A stretch of DNA of 64,000 nt from Amycolatopsis xylanica (GTDB lineage Bacteria; Actinomycetota; Actinomycetes; Mycobacteriales; Pseudonocardiaceae), in NCBI RefSeq assembly GCF_900107045.1, contig NZ_FNON01000008.1, positions 310,001 through 374,000 of the forward strand, in the 5' to 3' direction. The position numbers were made by a program, and so were the translations under genes. Shown piece by piece: positions 35,243 to 44,295 of this stretch. Position 1 is the first letter of the stretch, and each line of letters opens with the position of its first letter. A model generated the notes under the pieces. It worked only from the letters and a program-made list of their open reading frames with translations, was not told the origin of the DNA and ran no database searches.

Positions 35243-35341
35243 TCAGATGTGGTGGTAGTAGTACCAGCGGTAATGCCGGTCGGACTTGCGGATGTTCAGC
35301 GCGGACAGCGTGGCGCGGAAGATCTTCGACAAGGTGCTCAC
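35243..35341 (-). CDS. P450-RiPP precursor peptide ending HYRWYYYHHI
   Basis: At most 32 residues, located between two P450 genes. The first ~20 residues form a basic amphipathic helix (SKIFRATLSALNIRKSD), the putative leader. The last ten, HYRWYYYHHI, contain Tyr, Trp, three Tyr and His, the kind of side chains joined by P450s in biarylitides, cittilin and atropopeptides (tryptorubin). The GTG at 35341 overlaps the upstream P450 stop (GTGA). A TTG at 35332 has better spacing (eight bases) from GGGGAGG and would give a 29-residue peptide, MSKIFRATLS.... No protease or transporter is adjacent. Confidence 0.8.
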   Translation of the reverse strand: MSTLSKIFRATLSALNIRKSDRHYRWYYYHHI

Positions 35342-36447
35342 CTCCCCTCGGGCAGGGAAACCAGGACCAGGGTGAACTTCGGTGGCGCGAGCGCCGCCGA
35401 GACCTGGGGCCGCGGCGACGCGGCGGCGACCTCGAGCCGGTAGGCCGAGGTGATCAGCCCGACGAGAGCCTCGACCACCTGCGTCGCGACGCCGGCGCCG
35501 GTGCAGGCGTGCGGTCCCCAGCCGAACGGGATGAACGCCTCCTGCCCCGCGCCCGAGGCCCACCGGTCCGGCCGGAACTCGTCCGGTTCGCTCCAGTGCG
35601 CGGGATCCCGGTGCACGAGGTAACTGCACACGACGACCTCGTCGGCGGGCTTCGCGGTGTGCGAGGCGAGCTGATGCTCCCGGGTGGGGACACGGCCGAA
35701 CTGCCACGCCACCGGCCACAGCCGCAGCGCCTCGCGCACCACCCAGGCGGGGTGCGCGGGCTCGGACGCCGCCGTGCCCACGAGGTAGAGCGACCAGCCG
35801 AGCAGGAACCCGACCGAACCGGCGACCGCGAACAGGCAGGACAGGAAGACCTCGGCGAGGTCGGCGTCCCGCGTGCGCGCGGTCGCCGCGTCCGCGACGA
35901 CGTCCAGCAGATCGGCGGGCTCGGCAGGGCGCCGAGCCCGCCGGGCGGCGAGCTCGGCGCCCAGAACCCGGGTCACGCGGGCGCGGAACCGGTGACGGGC
36001 GAGCCGGGAATACCGCTCGCGCGCCCCGGCCAGCACCGCCCGTTCGACGACCTGGTCCACCGTCTCCCGCAAGGCGGCCGAAGGCGTGTCCCCGATCAGC
36101 GCCGGGCGGAAATGCTCGTACACCAACCGGTTTCCCGCGTCCGGCCAGTCACCGCCGGGCGCCAGCCGGGAGACGAGCGCGGGCAGTTCGCCCGCGTGGG
36201 CGGCGGCGTACCGCCGCAGCAGCACCCGCGCCGCCCGTCCGATTTCGACCTGCGCCGACCGCGGGGCGAACATTCCCGTCCTGATCCGGAAGAAATCGGA
36301 ATGCTCCCGGAAAAGACCGTCGTTGTTCGCCAATATCTCTTTCGCGAGCACCGGATCGGAAACGTAGATCTCACCCCGGCGCCGGGTGAACACCGAGCCG
36401 CGATCGTGCCGGAGTTTCCGGAGCACGTCCAGCGGATCAGCCGTCAT
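35338..36447 (-). CDS. Cytochrome P450, short (putative RiPP cross-linking)
   Basis: 369 residues, about 30 shorter than typical bacterial P450s. Heme Cys315 is in FIPFGWGPHACTGAG, the ExxR pair in VREALRLWP, and the meander in RPDRW. The I-helix AVAGSVGFLLG lacks the acid/threonine pair, as in the partner P450 at 33967. ATG 36447 has GAGGAG immediately upstream; an in-frame GTG at 36477 is less good. The stop overlaps the start of the peptide gene, so enzyme and substrate are translationally coupled. Two P450s with one aromatic peptide suggest two cross-links or a cross-link plus hydroxylation. Confidence 0.9.
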   Translation of the reverse strand: MTADPLDVLRKLRHDRGSVFTRRRGEIYVSDPVLAKEILANNDGLFREHSDFFRIRTGMFAPRSAQVEIGRAARVLLRRYAAAHAGELPALVSRLAPGGDWPDAGNRLVYEHFRPALIGDTPSAALRETVDQVVERAVLAGARERYSRLARHRFRARVTRVLGAELAARRARRPAEPADLLDVVADAATARTRDADLAEVFLSCLFAVAGSVGFLLGWSLYLVGTAASEPAHPAWVVREALRLWPVAWQFGRVPTREHQLASHTAKPADEVVVCSYLVHRDPAHWSEPDEFRPDRWASGAGQEAFIPFGWGPHACTGAGVATQVVEALVGLITSAYRLEVAAASPRPQVSAALAPPKFTLVLVSLPEGR

Positions 36448-36638
36448 GCGCACTCCTCGGAGAAACCCGGCAGGCAAAGGAAAACTGCCGCTCAGCTAAC
36501 CTCCGCCGCCAAGAGGCTGTCAATACCCCTTCACACTGGCGGCCGAATGGGCTCCGAGCGCTTTCCTGCGTTCAGTTGCGGTTATTCTCGGCCAAATGGC
36601 GTCACCCGGAATTGCTTGGTGTCCGACCACTCGCTCTG

Positions 36639-36664
36639 CGTATCCGAACCCATTTCCGGATACG
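36639..36664. promoter_or_regulatory. CGTATCCG/CGGATACG dyad, P450-RiPP upstream region
   Basis: Perfect 8-bp arms CGTATCCG (36639-36646) and CGGATACG (36657-36664), ten bases apart, 192 bases upstream of the first P450. The half-site equals that of the two putative VanR sites but the spacing is longer by six bases, so common regulation is only a suggestion. Confidence 0.4.
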
Positions 36665-36701
36665 ATGAATAGCATTCCCGCGACGGTATTTTTCCCGTCC
36701 G

Positions 36702-37535
36702 CTACCACGGGTAGCTCTTCTGGAGTGCCGCCGAGATCGGCCCGAGGTCGGCCGCGAGCTGCTCGATCTCAGCAGGGCTCAGAGCGTTGTACGGGGCCTC
36801 CGCGAGCCGATCGGTCAGCGCCTCGACCCGCTCCTTGGTGGCCCGGCCCTCGGCGGTGAGCCACCCGTCGGCCCCGATGAGCCCGCGGGCGCGCATACCG
36901 TCGATGACCGCGTCCAGCTGCGCGGCGGGCAGGTGATGGACCCGGCCGAACTTGTGCGCCGGCATGTCCATGGACAGCGCGAAGAGCACGTGGGCCTCGG
37001 TCCCGCCGATACCCTCGGTCAGCAAAGCGGCGTTGTGACCGTCACCGCGGTGCTCACGCACCAGGTTGGCCGCGTGCCACAGCCGGGCCACGGGCTCCTC
37101 CGGCACCGGCAGCGCGCGCACGGCCGCGTAGAGGGCACGCCCCTCCACCGGCGCGCTGGTCGCCGCCCGCGTCAGCAGCTCGGCGGCCCGCGCGACACTC
37201 GGGTCGTCGGCGAGGTCCCCGAGGATCCGCCGGATCGCCGAGGCACAGCCCCGCTCGCGCGCCTCCAACGCCGCCTCGGGCGTGGTCAGGTCCCACACCT
37301 TCGGCAGGTGGCGCGCCACCTCCCCCGGCGCGAAGTTGTAGAAGATCGCGTGAATCACCTCGGCGGGCGCCGCCGGACCGAACGGCGCGGCCCGCCCGGC
37401 GAAGTAGGCGTCCCACTGATTGCGCAGGCCCAGCGCCATCAGGGCGTCGTCGGCCCCATCGGCGAGGTAGGGCACGAGGCCAATGGGCTCGACCAGGTCG
37501 AACATGCGGCGGGCGACGGGCTCCGGGTGCGACAT
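36702..37535 (-). CDS. SCO6745-like conserved actinobacterial protein
   Basis: 277 residues. The pattern (start with ARRMFDLVEPI, ALGLRNQWDAYFAGRAAPFG, YNFAPGEVARHLPKVW, LWHAANLVREHRGDGHNAALL, GLIGADGWLTAEGRATKERVEALTDRL) is that of the SCO6745 family common in actinobacteria, with a winged-helix-like C-terminal half. Function is not established; some members sit beside biosynthetic genes. The 220-base space on its 3' side holds a dyad and the P450-RiPP promoter region. No link with the RiPP genes can be shown. Confidence 0.85.
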   Translation of the reverse strand: MSHPEPVARRMFDLVEPIGLVPYLADGADDALMALGLRNQWDAYFAGRAAPFGPAAPAEVIHAIFYNFAPGEVARHLPKVWDLTTPEAALEARERGCASAIRRILGDLADDPSVARAAELLTRAATSAPVEGRALYAAVRALPVPEEPVARLWHAANLVREHRGDGHNAALLTEGIGGTEAHVLFALSMDMPAHKFGRVHHLPAAQLDAVIDGMRARGLIGADGWLTAEGRATKERVEALTDRLAEAPYNALSPAEIEQLAADLGPISAALQKSYPW

Positions 37536-37689
37536 CTCATCCCCTGTGGTGGGTCGTGGCGGCGCTCTCGTGGCGGCCGCTCACCTACTCCACGATCGGC
37601 ATACGCGGCATTCGACATCCGGTCCGAGAAATTTTCTCCGAGGTCACCCAGGTAATAATTTCACCCACGACCGAGGGGAGCTGACACCA

Positions 37690-38541
37690 GTGCCACGTCT
37701 TCACGTCGGCTGCGCGATGTGGACTCACAAGGCATGGCCGGGACGCTTCCTGCCGCAGTCACTGCCCGCCAAGGAGCGCCTGCGGGCCTACGCGGGCTGG
37801 TGCAACGCGGTCGAAGGCAACACCACCTTCTACGCGACCCCCACCCGCGACACGGTCACGACCTGGGCCCAGCAGACCGGCCCCGACTTCCGGTTCGTCC
37901 TGAAAATCCCCAAGGTCGTCACCCACGAGCGCCGCTTCACCGCGGTCGAGACCGAGATGCGCGCCTTCCTGGACGCGATCGAGCCCGTCGCCGACCGAGC
38001 GGTCCTCTGGACCCAGTTACCCAGCTCGTTCGGCCCATCGGACGTCGAAGCCCTCACCCGCTTCCTCCGCCGCCTCCCCGCCAACCGCCACCGCGCGGTC
38101 GAGGTCCGCCACCCGGCATTCTTCACGGACGCCAACGCGACCTCACTGCTGGAAGATGCACTCGCCGTAGCACAGGCCGAGTGGGTCCCCTTCGACACCA
38201 CAGTCTTCTTCCAAAGCCCGCCGACCAGCGAAGCCGAGCAGGACGCCTGGGCCAAGAAACCCCGCCTCCCCCGGCGCACGCTGGCGCTGACCGGCCAGCC
38301 GATCGTCCGCTACCTGGGCCGCGACTCCGTCGAGGAGACGGTCAAGGGCTGGCAGCCCTGGTCCGAGCTGGTCGCCGGCTGGCTGAGCGAGGGCCGGTCG
38401 CCGACGGTGTTCCTCCACACCCCCGACAACAACGAGGCCCCCGCCTTGGCCCGCCGGTTCCACGACGACGTGCGAGCGCTGGTCCCCGATCTCGAGCCAT
38501 TGCCCGAGCCGGAGCCGATCGAGCCCGCGACGCTGTTCTGA
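37690..38541 (+). CDS. DUF72 (YecE-like) protein
   Basis: 283 residues, TIM-barrel DUF72 family. LHVGCAMWTHKAWPGRFLP at the N-terminus, WCNAVEGNTTFYATP, FRFVLKIPKVVTHERR, LWTQLPSSFGP and VEVRHPAFF are characteristic. Function unknown; sometimes proposed as a nuclease-like or FeS-related enzyme. GTG with GAGGGGAG upstream is chosen over longer in-frame openings. Single gene, convergent with the acetyltransferase at ten bases. Confidence 0.9.
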   Translation: MPRLHVGCAMWTHKAWPGRFLPQSLPAKERLRAYAGWCNAVEGNTTFYATPTRDTVTTWAQQTGPDFRFVLKIPKVVTHERRFTAVETEMRAFLDAIEPVADRAVLWTQLPSSFGPSDVEALTRFLRRLPANRHRAVEVRHPAFFTDANATSLLEDALAVAQAEWVPFDTTVFFQSPPTSEAEQDAWAKKPRLPRRTLALTGQPIVRYLGRDSVEETVKGWQPWSELVAGWLSEGRSPTVFLHTPDNNEAPALARRFHDDVRALVPDLEPLPEPEPIEPATLF

Positions 38542-38550
38542 GCGTTTCGC

Positions 38551-39069
38551 TCAAGGGGCGAGCAATCCCAGAATGACCAGGTCGATGAATTCCCCGTTCA
38601 CCCAGGCGGCGCCGCGCAAGGTTCCTTCGAGCGCGAACCCCGTCTGCTCGGCCGCCCGGATCATCCCGGCATTGTGGGCCAGCGTCTCGATCTGTAACCG
38701 GTGCAGGCCGCGCACCGCGAAGCCGTAGTGGCACAGCACCCGCACCACGTCGGTGCTCAGCCCACGACCACGGAAGGCCGGACGCAGCGAGAGTCCGAGG
38801 TGGGCTGTCCTGTTGTGCACATCGATGCCCCACAACAGCGCCTCACCCACCAGTTCGTCATCGGCGAGCTGCACGACTGAGAAGGCGACCACCTCGTCGG
38901 AGGGATCGGCGACGGCATAGGGCGACACAGCGGAACCCGGTGCGATGGGGCGCCACGGGCGTGAGCTGGCCAGTGCCTGCGTCGCGACATCGTCATAAAG
39001 CTCGGCGTGCAGAACAGGAACGTCGGTCTCGTGCCGGGCCCGCAACCCGACCTTGTCACCACGGAGCAT
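38551..39069 (-). CDS. GNAT acetyltransferase (RimJ/RimL-like)
   Basis: 172 residues. LRARHETDVPVLHAELYDD opens the fold. The acetyl-CoA loop is LRPAFRGRGLSTDVVRVLCHYGF, and GLHRLQIETLAHNAGMIRAAEQTGF is the C-terminal RimJ signature. It would N-acetylate a protein terminus, an amino acid or an antibiotic amine; the target is unknown. Stands alone. Confidence 0.9.
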   Translation of the reverse strand: MLRGDKVGLRARHETDVPVLHAELYDDVATQALASSRPWRPIAPGSAVSPYAVADPSDEVVAFSVVQLADDELVGEALLWGIDVHNRTAHLGLSLRPAFRGRGLSTDVVRVLCHYGFAVRGLHRLQIETLAHNAGMIRAAEQTGFALEGTLRGAAWVNGEFIDLVILGLLAP

Positions 39070-39136
39070 CCCGTGTTCTTACCCGACGTGATCGAGCAGG
39101 ACCAACCCGTTTTAATCGAACGCCATCACGAGGCTT

Positions 39137-39784
39137 TCAGGTGAGGACGTAGCGGTCGAAACCCAGCGCCACCAATCGCTCGTACGCGGCCCAGACAGCG
39201 GCCGGAATTTCCATCGGGGCCTGAAAACCGCGTTCGGCGTAGACCTTGATGCGCTGGAGGTCGCCGACCAGCAGCTCGATCGTGCGCGACTCCGAAACGT
39301 CGCCTTCGGTATAACCGGGCAGCGTGACGTCGGCCGTGCTGACCAGCCAGTCCACCTCGGGCCACTGCTTGCGTGCGGTCGCGACCGCACGCCTGGCCAT
39401 GTACGGCTTGGCCACCAGTATCGCCCGCCGGACCTCGACGCCACGCGCTTCGAGCAGCGACCGGGTGCGGGTGATGTTCTCGCCGGTGTTGGTCGCCTCC
39501 TCCTCCAGCACCATCGCGGAACGGGGAACGCCAAGGCGTTCGGCGACGCCCGCGAACACCGAGGCTTCGGTCTCCGCCCAGGTTTCGGTGACCTTGCCCC
39601 TGCCACCCGAGAGCGCGACGAGCGGCGCCCAGCCGTCATGCCACACCCGGGCGGCGTGCTCGGCGACGCGGACGTCGTGACTGCCGAGCACCAGGATGAC
39701 GTCGCTCTTCTCCAGCTCGGGCGCGAGCCGGTGGTACTCCCAGAGCACACCGGCGAGCGCGCGGACCTCAGCGGTGATGGTCAT
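39137..39784 (-). CDS. YdcF-like DUF218 protein
   Basis: 215 residues. VILVLGSHDVRVAEHAARVWHDG, LVALSGGRGK, VLEEEATNTGENITRTRSLLEARG and ILVAKPYMARRAVAT match the DUF218/YdcF family, with a Rossmann-like SAM- or nucleotide-binding fold. No signal peptide. ATG overlaps the stop of pgeF (ATGA), so the two form an operon. Function not established; a role in cell-envelope precursor handling is often guessed. Confidence 0.88.
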   Translation of the reverse strand: MTITAEVRALAGVLWEYHRLAPELEKSDVILVLGSHDVRVAEHAARVWHDGWAPLVALSGGRGKVTETWAETEASVFAGVAERLGVPRSAMVLEEEATNTGENITRTRSLLEARGVEVRRAILVAKPYMARRAVATARKQWPEVDWLVSTADVTLPGYTEGDVSESRTIELLVGDLQRIKVYAERGFQAPMEIPAAVWAAYERLVALGFDRYVLT

Positions 39785-40491
39785 GCGTCCAGCCAGATGT
39801 AGGCGGCGAACCGGCCGGTTCGCCGGTCGCGCCGATACGAATAGAGCTCCGCGGATTCGATCGTGCACCGATCGTCGTGCCGGACGTCGCCGACGCCCGC
39901 CGACGCGAGCTGCGCGACGATACCGGCCCGGATGTCCAGCGACGGCTTACCTTCGCGCGTGGCCGACCACGCTTCCGGCAGCACGGCGGTGAATTCCGCG
40001 CGCACCTCATCGGAAAGCTCGTAGCAGCCACCACACGCCGACGGCCCCACGAGCGCGACCATCCCGGCGGGATCGGCGCCCCGCGCAGCCATGGCCCGGA
40101 CCAGCGCGGGGACAACGCCTGCCGCCGTGCCTGCCCGGCCGGAGTGCGCCGCGCCGACCAGGCCGCCGCCCGCGATCAGCACCGGCGCGCAGTCGGCGAC
40201 CAGCACGCCCAGCGCCAGGCCCGGCTGATCGGTGAAGATCGCGTCCAGCTCCGGCGCGTCCGCGCCGTACGGCCCGGTCACATACCCGACGTCCGCGCTG
40301 TGCACCTGCCGCATGAACACCACCCGCGCGGGGTCGATGCCCAGTTCCACCGCGGTCTTCGCCCGGTTGGCCAGCACGGTCCGCGCGTCATCACCGACCG
40401 CGCCGCCGAGATTGCGGCTGCCGAACGGCGCGGTGCTCCCGCCGCCATGCCGATCGGTGATCGCGACCTGGACTCGGTCAGTCAGCAGCAA
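39781..40491 (-). CDS. pgeF: Peptidoglycan editing factor PgeF (laccase-domain)
   Basis: 236 residues of the YfiH/YlmD family. Metal-site motifs are MRQVHSADV, VADCAPVLIAG, AAHSGRAGTAAGVV and PSACGGCYEL. The E. coli homologue hydrolyses muropeptides carrying L-Ser in place of L-Ala, removing faulty UDP-MurNAc-Ser. In many actinobacteria it follows ftsZ, whereas here it lies between ydcF and a STAND regulator, so it is probably a paralogue or a relocated copy. Confidence 0.88.
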   Translation of the reverse strand: MLLTDRVQVAITDRHGGGSTAPFGSRNLGGAVGDDARTVLANRAKTAVELGIDPARVVFMRQVHSADVGYVTGPYGADAPELDAIFTDQPGLALGVLVADCAPVLIAGGGLVGAAHSGRAGTAAGVVPALVRAMAARGADPAGMVALVGPSACGGCYELSDEVRAEFTAVLPEAWSATREGKPSLDIRAGIVAQLASAGVGDVRHDDRCTIESAELYSYRRDRRTGRFAAYIWLDA

Positions 40492-40503
40492 CCGCGGTTC
40501 CTT

Positions 40504-43167
40504 TCACTCGGCACCGAGGCTATCAAGCAGCTCTTCGAGCCGTTTCGTCGTACGCGCGCCCAGATCCGCGCTCAACGCCCTCGCCCGTTCCGCGTACGCG
40601 CGAGCGTCCTGGTGCTCCCCCACGGCGAGCAGGCACCCCGCGATCTCCGTCAACGCGCCGGCCTCCCCGCCTCGGCTATGCACATCGGAGCGGTAGGTCT
40701 CCAGCGATTCACGAGCCAGCTCAAGCGCTTCGCCAGGTCTGCCCGATTCACGGAGCACGGTGGCGAGCTGCCTCAGCGCGCCCGCCGTACCGAACCACGC
40801 CCGCGTCGACCGGTAGATGCCGAGTGCCTCGCGCAGCTGTGCCTCGGCATCGGCGAGCTTGCCGAGATCGGCGTTCAGCCCGGCCGCGACCCGGAGCACA
40901 TCGGCCACGCCACCCGGGTTCCGGATCGTGGAGAAAATGGCCGCCGCCTCTTCCAGCAACGGCATCGCGTCATCCGGACGACCGGCCTGCACCAGTGCGG
41001 AGGCCATGTTGTTGAGCGTGTTGGCGATCCCGCGTTGATCACCGGCGTCCTGATAGACCTCCAACGCGCGCGGATAGCACTCCAGCGCCGCGTCGTAGTC
41101 TTCCCGCATCCGGTGGATCACCCCGATGTTGGCGAGGCTGCGTGCCTCCCCCAACGCGTAATTCAGGCTTCGGTACCGCTCGATGGCCTGCCGGTGGTGG
41201 TCGAGTGCCACCGGGTACTCGCCGACGACCCGGTGCACCATCGCGATCAGGTAATGCGACTCCGCCTGACCGTAGACGTCGCCGAGCTCGGTGTGCTCGG
41301 CCAGCGCGCGCCGGTGCTCCTCGAGCGCGCGGCCGTTCTGCCCGTTCATGCGGTGGCCGACGCCCGCGCGGTTGAGCATGTCCGCGGCTGCGACCAGATC
41401 GCCGAGCCGGAGGTAATGTTCCCGCGCGCCAAGGAATCCGTCGATCGCGGCGGCGTGGTTGCCGTGCGCGTTGTTGATGTCGCCGATGCGCGCGGTCATG
41501 TCGGCGACGGCCTGCGGGTCGTTGCCGATGCTGGCCACGCTCAGCCCGAGCCCGTACTGGTTGCCCGCGTCGGCGAGGTTGGCGCGCAGCCCGAGATAGT
41601 GCGCGATGGCGCGGGGAATCCGCCAGAAATACGGCTGCAGGTCGAACTCCGCCGCCATGCTCCGGCAGCGCAACAGGTTGTCCAGCTCCAGGTCGCACCA
41701 GCTGATCGCGGCCTGCTCGGAGTCGAACGACCTGGCCAGCGCGGGCACCTCGGTAACCTCGTCCTTGACCGGCCGGTGCGGCACCAGCGTGGCGTGCGCG
41801 GTCAGCGCGGTGTGCAGATAGCAGTCCAGCGCGCGGGCGGTGGCACGCTTGCGGTCCGGCCGTGGATCGGTCTCGCTCGCGCATTCCCTGGCGAACTGGC
41901 GCAGCAGGTCGTGCAGCCGGTACCGGTGCCGCGCGGGCTCACGCACCAGGCTGTACTCGACGAGCCGGTCCATCGCGTCCCGCCCGGCCGCCGGGCCGAC
42001 CCCGCCGAGCGCCACCGCGACCGGCAGCCCGAGTTCACCGGGAACGTGCAGGCCGAGGCGCCGGAACACGATCTGCTCCGCCTCGGTCAGCCGCCGGTAC
42101 GACAGCTCGAACGCCGCGCGGACCGACTTGTTCTCCGCACGCATCGCGCGCAGCCTGGTCTGCTCGTCCCTGAGTTCGTCGGCCATGTCGGCGACCGTCC
42201 AGCCGGGGCGCGCGGCCAGCCCGGCGGCCACCACCCGGATGGCGAGCGGCAGCCCGCCGCAGAGCCGGACGATCTCGTCGATGATCGCCGGATCGTCGCC
42301 GGGGCGCCGCGCGACGCCGGTGAACAACGCGACGGCGGGCTCGTGCGGCAGCACGTCGAGGCTGTAGCTCGCGGCGCCGCGGATGCGCAGACCGTCGAGA
42401 CGGCGGCGGCTGGTCACCAGCACGAGTGAGCCGGTCGAGCCGGGAAGCAGCTGTTCCACCTGCTCGGTGGACGATGCGTTGTCGAGCACCACCAGCAGCC
42501 GTTTGCCGACCAGCGCGGCCCGCCAGACCTCGCCCCACTCGGCGTCACCCGACGGCTGGCTGGCCGGGCTCTTCTTGAGCATGGAAAGCAGGCGCGCCAA
42601 CGCCTGCGACGGCTCGAGCTCCTCGTCGGTGTTGGCCTGCAGGTCGATGAACAACTGCCCATCCGGGTAGCGCCCCGCGAGCCGCCGAGCCAGTTCGACG
42701 GCCAGCGTCGTCTTGCCGATGCCCGCCATCCCGTCGATCGCGAGCACCGTCTTCGCGGTGACGAGCGCTTCCAGCTCGTCGAGCTCGTCCTGCCGTCCGG
42801 TGAAGTCCGGATCGGCGCCGATCAGCGTGTTCACCCCCTGCGCCTGCTTTTTCCGGCGGGCGCCGGAAACGCGGAACCAGGCGTTCGCCCATTCGCGCTG
42901 TTCTTCGCCGGTGGCGCCGAGCGCGATCACCATCGCGTCGAGCGTTTCCGACGGCACCAGCGTTTTCCCGCTGACATAGCTGTGCACAGTGGATTTACTC
43001 GACGGCGGCAGGCCGAGGCGTTTGGCCAATTCGGCCAGGCTGACCTTGGGTTTCCCGCTGCCCCGCGCGGCGCGCGCGGACAGCAGTGCGAGTTCGCGGA
43101 CCAGGTCGTCCAGCTTTTCGACGCGCCGTGGATCGGGCCCATCGGTGTCTGCTGGACCGCTGCTCAC
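40504..43167 (-). CDS. STAND regulator: HTH, NB-ARC ATPase, TPR
   Basis: About 887 residues. N-terminal lambda-repressor-like HTH (VSLAELAKRLGLPPSSKSTVHSYVSGK), then NB-ARC with Walker A GMAGIGKTT and Walker B LLVVLDNASS, winged region, and ~350 residues of tetratricopeptide repeats (for example YDAALECYPRALEVYQDAGD). This is the AfsR-related layout without a SARP domain; such proteins act as signal-gated transcription or immune switches. GTG 43167 has GGGGAGG five bases upstream and is preferred to ATG 43191. Ligand and targets unknown; ends 12 bases before pgeF. Confidence 0.9.
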   Translation of the reverse strand: MSSGPADTDGPDPRRVEKLDDLVRELALLSARAARGSGKPKVSLAELAKRLGLPPSSKSTVHSYVSGKTLVPSETLDAMVIALGATGEEQREWANAWFRVSGARRKKQAQGVNTLIGADPDFTGRQDELDELEALVTAKTVLAIDGMAGIGKTTLAVELARRLAGRYPDGQLFIDLQANTDEELEPSQALARLLSMLKKSPASQPSGDAEWGEVWRAALVGKRLLVVLDNASSTEQVEQLLPGSTGSLVLVTSRRRLDGLRIRGAASYSLDVLPHEPAVALFTGVARRPGDDPAIIDEIVRLCGGLPLAIRVVAAGLAARPGWTVADMADELRDEQTRLRAMRAENKSVRAAFELSYRRLTEAEQIVFRRLGLHVPGELGLPVAVALGGVGPAAGRDAMDRLVEYSLVREPARHRYRLHDLLRQFARECASETDPRPDRKRATARALDCYLHTALTAHATLVPHRPVKDEVTEVPALARSFDSEQAAISWCDLELDNLLRCRSMAAEFDLQPYFWRIPRAIAHYLGLRANLADAGNQYGLGLSVASIGNDPQAVADMTARIGDINNAHGNHAAAIDGFLGAREHYLRLGDLVAAADMLNRAGVGHRMNGQNGRALEEHRRALAEHTELGDVYGQAESHYLIAMVHRVVGEYPVALDHHRQAIERYRSLNYALGEARSLANIGVIHRMREDYDAALECYPRALEVYQDAGDQRGIANTLNNMASALVQAGRPDDAMPLLEEAAAIFSTIRNPGGVADVLRVAAGLNADLGKLADAEAQLREALGIYRSTRAWFGTAGALRQLATVLRESGRPGEALELARESLETYRSDVHSRGGEAGALTEIAGCLLAVGEHQDARAYAERARALSADLGARTTKRLEELLDSLGAE

Positions 43168-43260
43168 ATCACCCTCCCCGCTGGAGATCATACGTCCGGA
43201 ATCGTCCGGGAACGTCCCGGATCGGCCGTCCCGGACGCCGATCGCGCGCCTACTGACGCC

Positions 43261-43455
43261 ATGAACTCAACCGATTTCCCCAGCGCTCGATGGTTCAAGA
43301 GCAGCCGCTGCCTCGGTGCGACCGACTGTGTCGAGGTCGCTTTCCTGCCCGGTGGTGTCGCGGTGCGCGATTCCAAGGATCCCGGACCGGCCTTCGGTCT
43401 CAGCACCAGGCAATGGGCGGCGTTCACCGATGCGTGCCTGCGATCTCCGCGATGA
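43261..43455 (+). CDS. DUF397 small protein
   Basis: 64 residues: FPSARWFKSSRCLGATDCVEVAFLPGGVAVRDSKDPGPAFGLSTRQWAAF shows the full DUF397 pattern. In actinobacteria these proteins partner with XRE-DUF5753 regulators, usually encoded just downstream of them on the same strand. Here the partner (43424-44269) is convergent and the 3' ends overlap by 32 bases, an unusual arrangement that would make the two transcripts mutually antisense. Confidence 0.9.
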   Translation: MNSTDFPSARWFKSSRCLGATDCVEVAFLPGGVAVRDSKDPGPAFGLSTRQWAAFTDACLRSPR

Positions 43456-44269
43456 ACTCCGCCGATTCGGCCGGGCCGAGCGCGAGCGCGCCGACCCGGT
43501 CGAAGGTCGAGACGTAGCGGGCGACGCGGTCGGGATCGTGGATCAACTGCGCCTCGGTGAGATTGTTGGTATAGGCCACTTCCGGGTCCTCCGGGTCGGC
43601 GAAGCCGAGCACGATGAAGCCACCCGACTGCGCCGGATGCATCCCGGCGGCCAGTGGCAGCACGCGGACCGTCACGTCCGGCGCCGCCGCCCGCGCGATG
43701 AGCGATTCCAGCTGCGGACCCATGATCCCGGGCGCCGGTCTGCGCAACGCGGTCTCGTCGATGACGACCGAAAGCCGAGGCGGGTTCGCCCGGCGGAGGA
43801 TCGCCTGCCGGGCGTGCCGCAGCTCGGCGAGCCGTTCGGCTTCGTCCTCGGTCGACCCGTACGCCAGCGCCAGCGCGTGTGCGTACTCGCGCGTCTGCAG
43901 CAGACCGGGGATCCACGAAGGCTGGTACTCGCGGATCTCGGTGGCCTCCTCCTCGTAGCCGACGTAGTGGTCGTAGCCGTCGAAGATGATGTCGGCGTAG
44001 GTGCGCCACCAGTCACGCTGACGCTGCCCGCGCGCCACCGAGAGCAGGGCCGTCTGCCGCGCGCCGAGCACGCGGTAGCAGTCGAGCATCTCGCGCAGAT
44101 CGGGCGGGCGGACCGCGACTTGCCCGGTCTCGATGCGGCTCAGCTTGGCGGCCGAACAGTCCAGCCGTGCCGCCACCTCGTCCAGCGTCTTGCCCGCCTG
44201 TTCGCGCAGCCTGCGCAGTTCTTTACCCAGCCGGGCGCGGCTGGTCACCTGATCGGCCGAACCAGTCAT
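43424..44269 (-). CDS. XRE-family regulator with DUF5753
   Basis: 281 residues. N-terminal HTH (LGKELRRLREQAGKTLDEVAARLDCSAAKLSRIETG), then DUF5753 (YVGYEEEATEIREYQPSWIPGLLQTREYAHAL, ETALRRPAPGIMG, SGGFIVLGFADPED, YTNNLTEAQLI). Streptomycete relatives (BldB/WhiJ-type systems) work with DUF397 partners in development and antibiotic control. The ATG at 44269 fits the domain; an upstream ATG would add 29 unrelated residues. Two perfect TGCAA-N3-TTGCA dyads lie in the divergent region to 44371, so it probably represses itself and the two-gene operon 44371-45821. Confidence 0.9.
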   Translation of the reverse strand: MTGSADQVTSRARLGKELRRLREQAGKTLDEVAARLDCSAAKLSRIETGQVAVRPPDLREMLDCYRVLGARQTALLSVARGQRQRDWWRTYADIIFDGYDHYVGYEEEATEIREYQPSWIPGLLQTREYAHALALAYGSTEDEAERLAELRHARQAILRRANPPRLSVVIDETALRRPAPGIMGPQLESLIARAAAPDVTVRVLPLAAGMHPAQSGGFIVLGFADPEDPEVAYTNNLTEAQLIHDPDRVARYVSTFDRVGALALGPAESAEFIAEIAGTHR

Positions 44270-44295
44270 GACGCTGAGTGCAAAACCCGGAAAAA

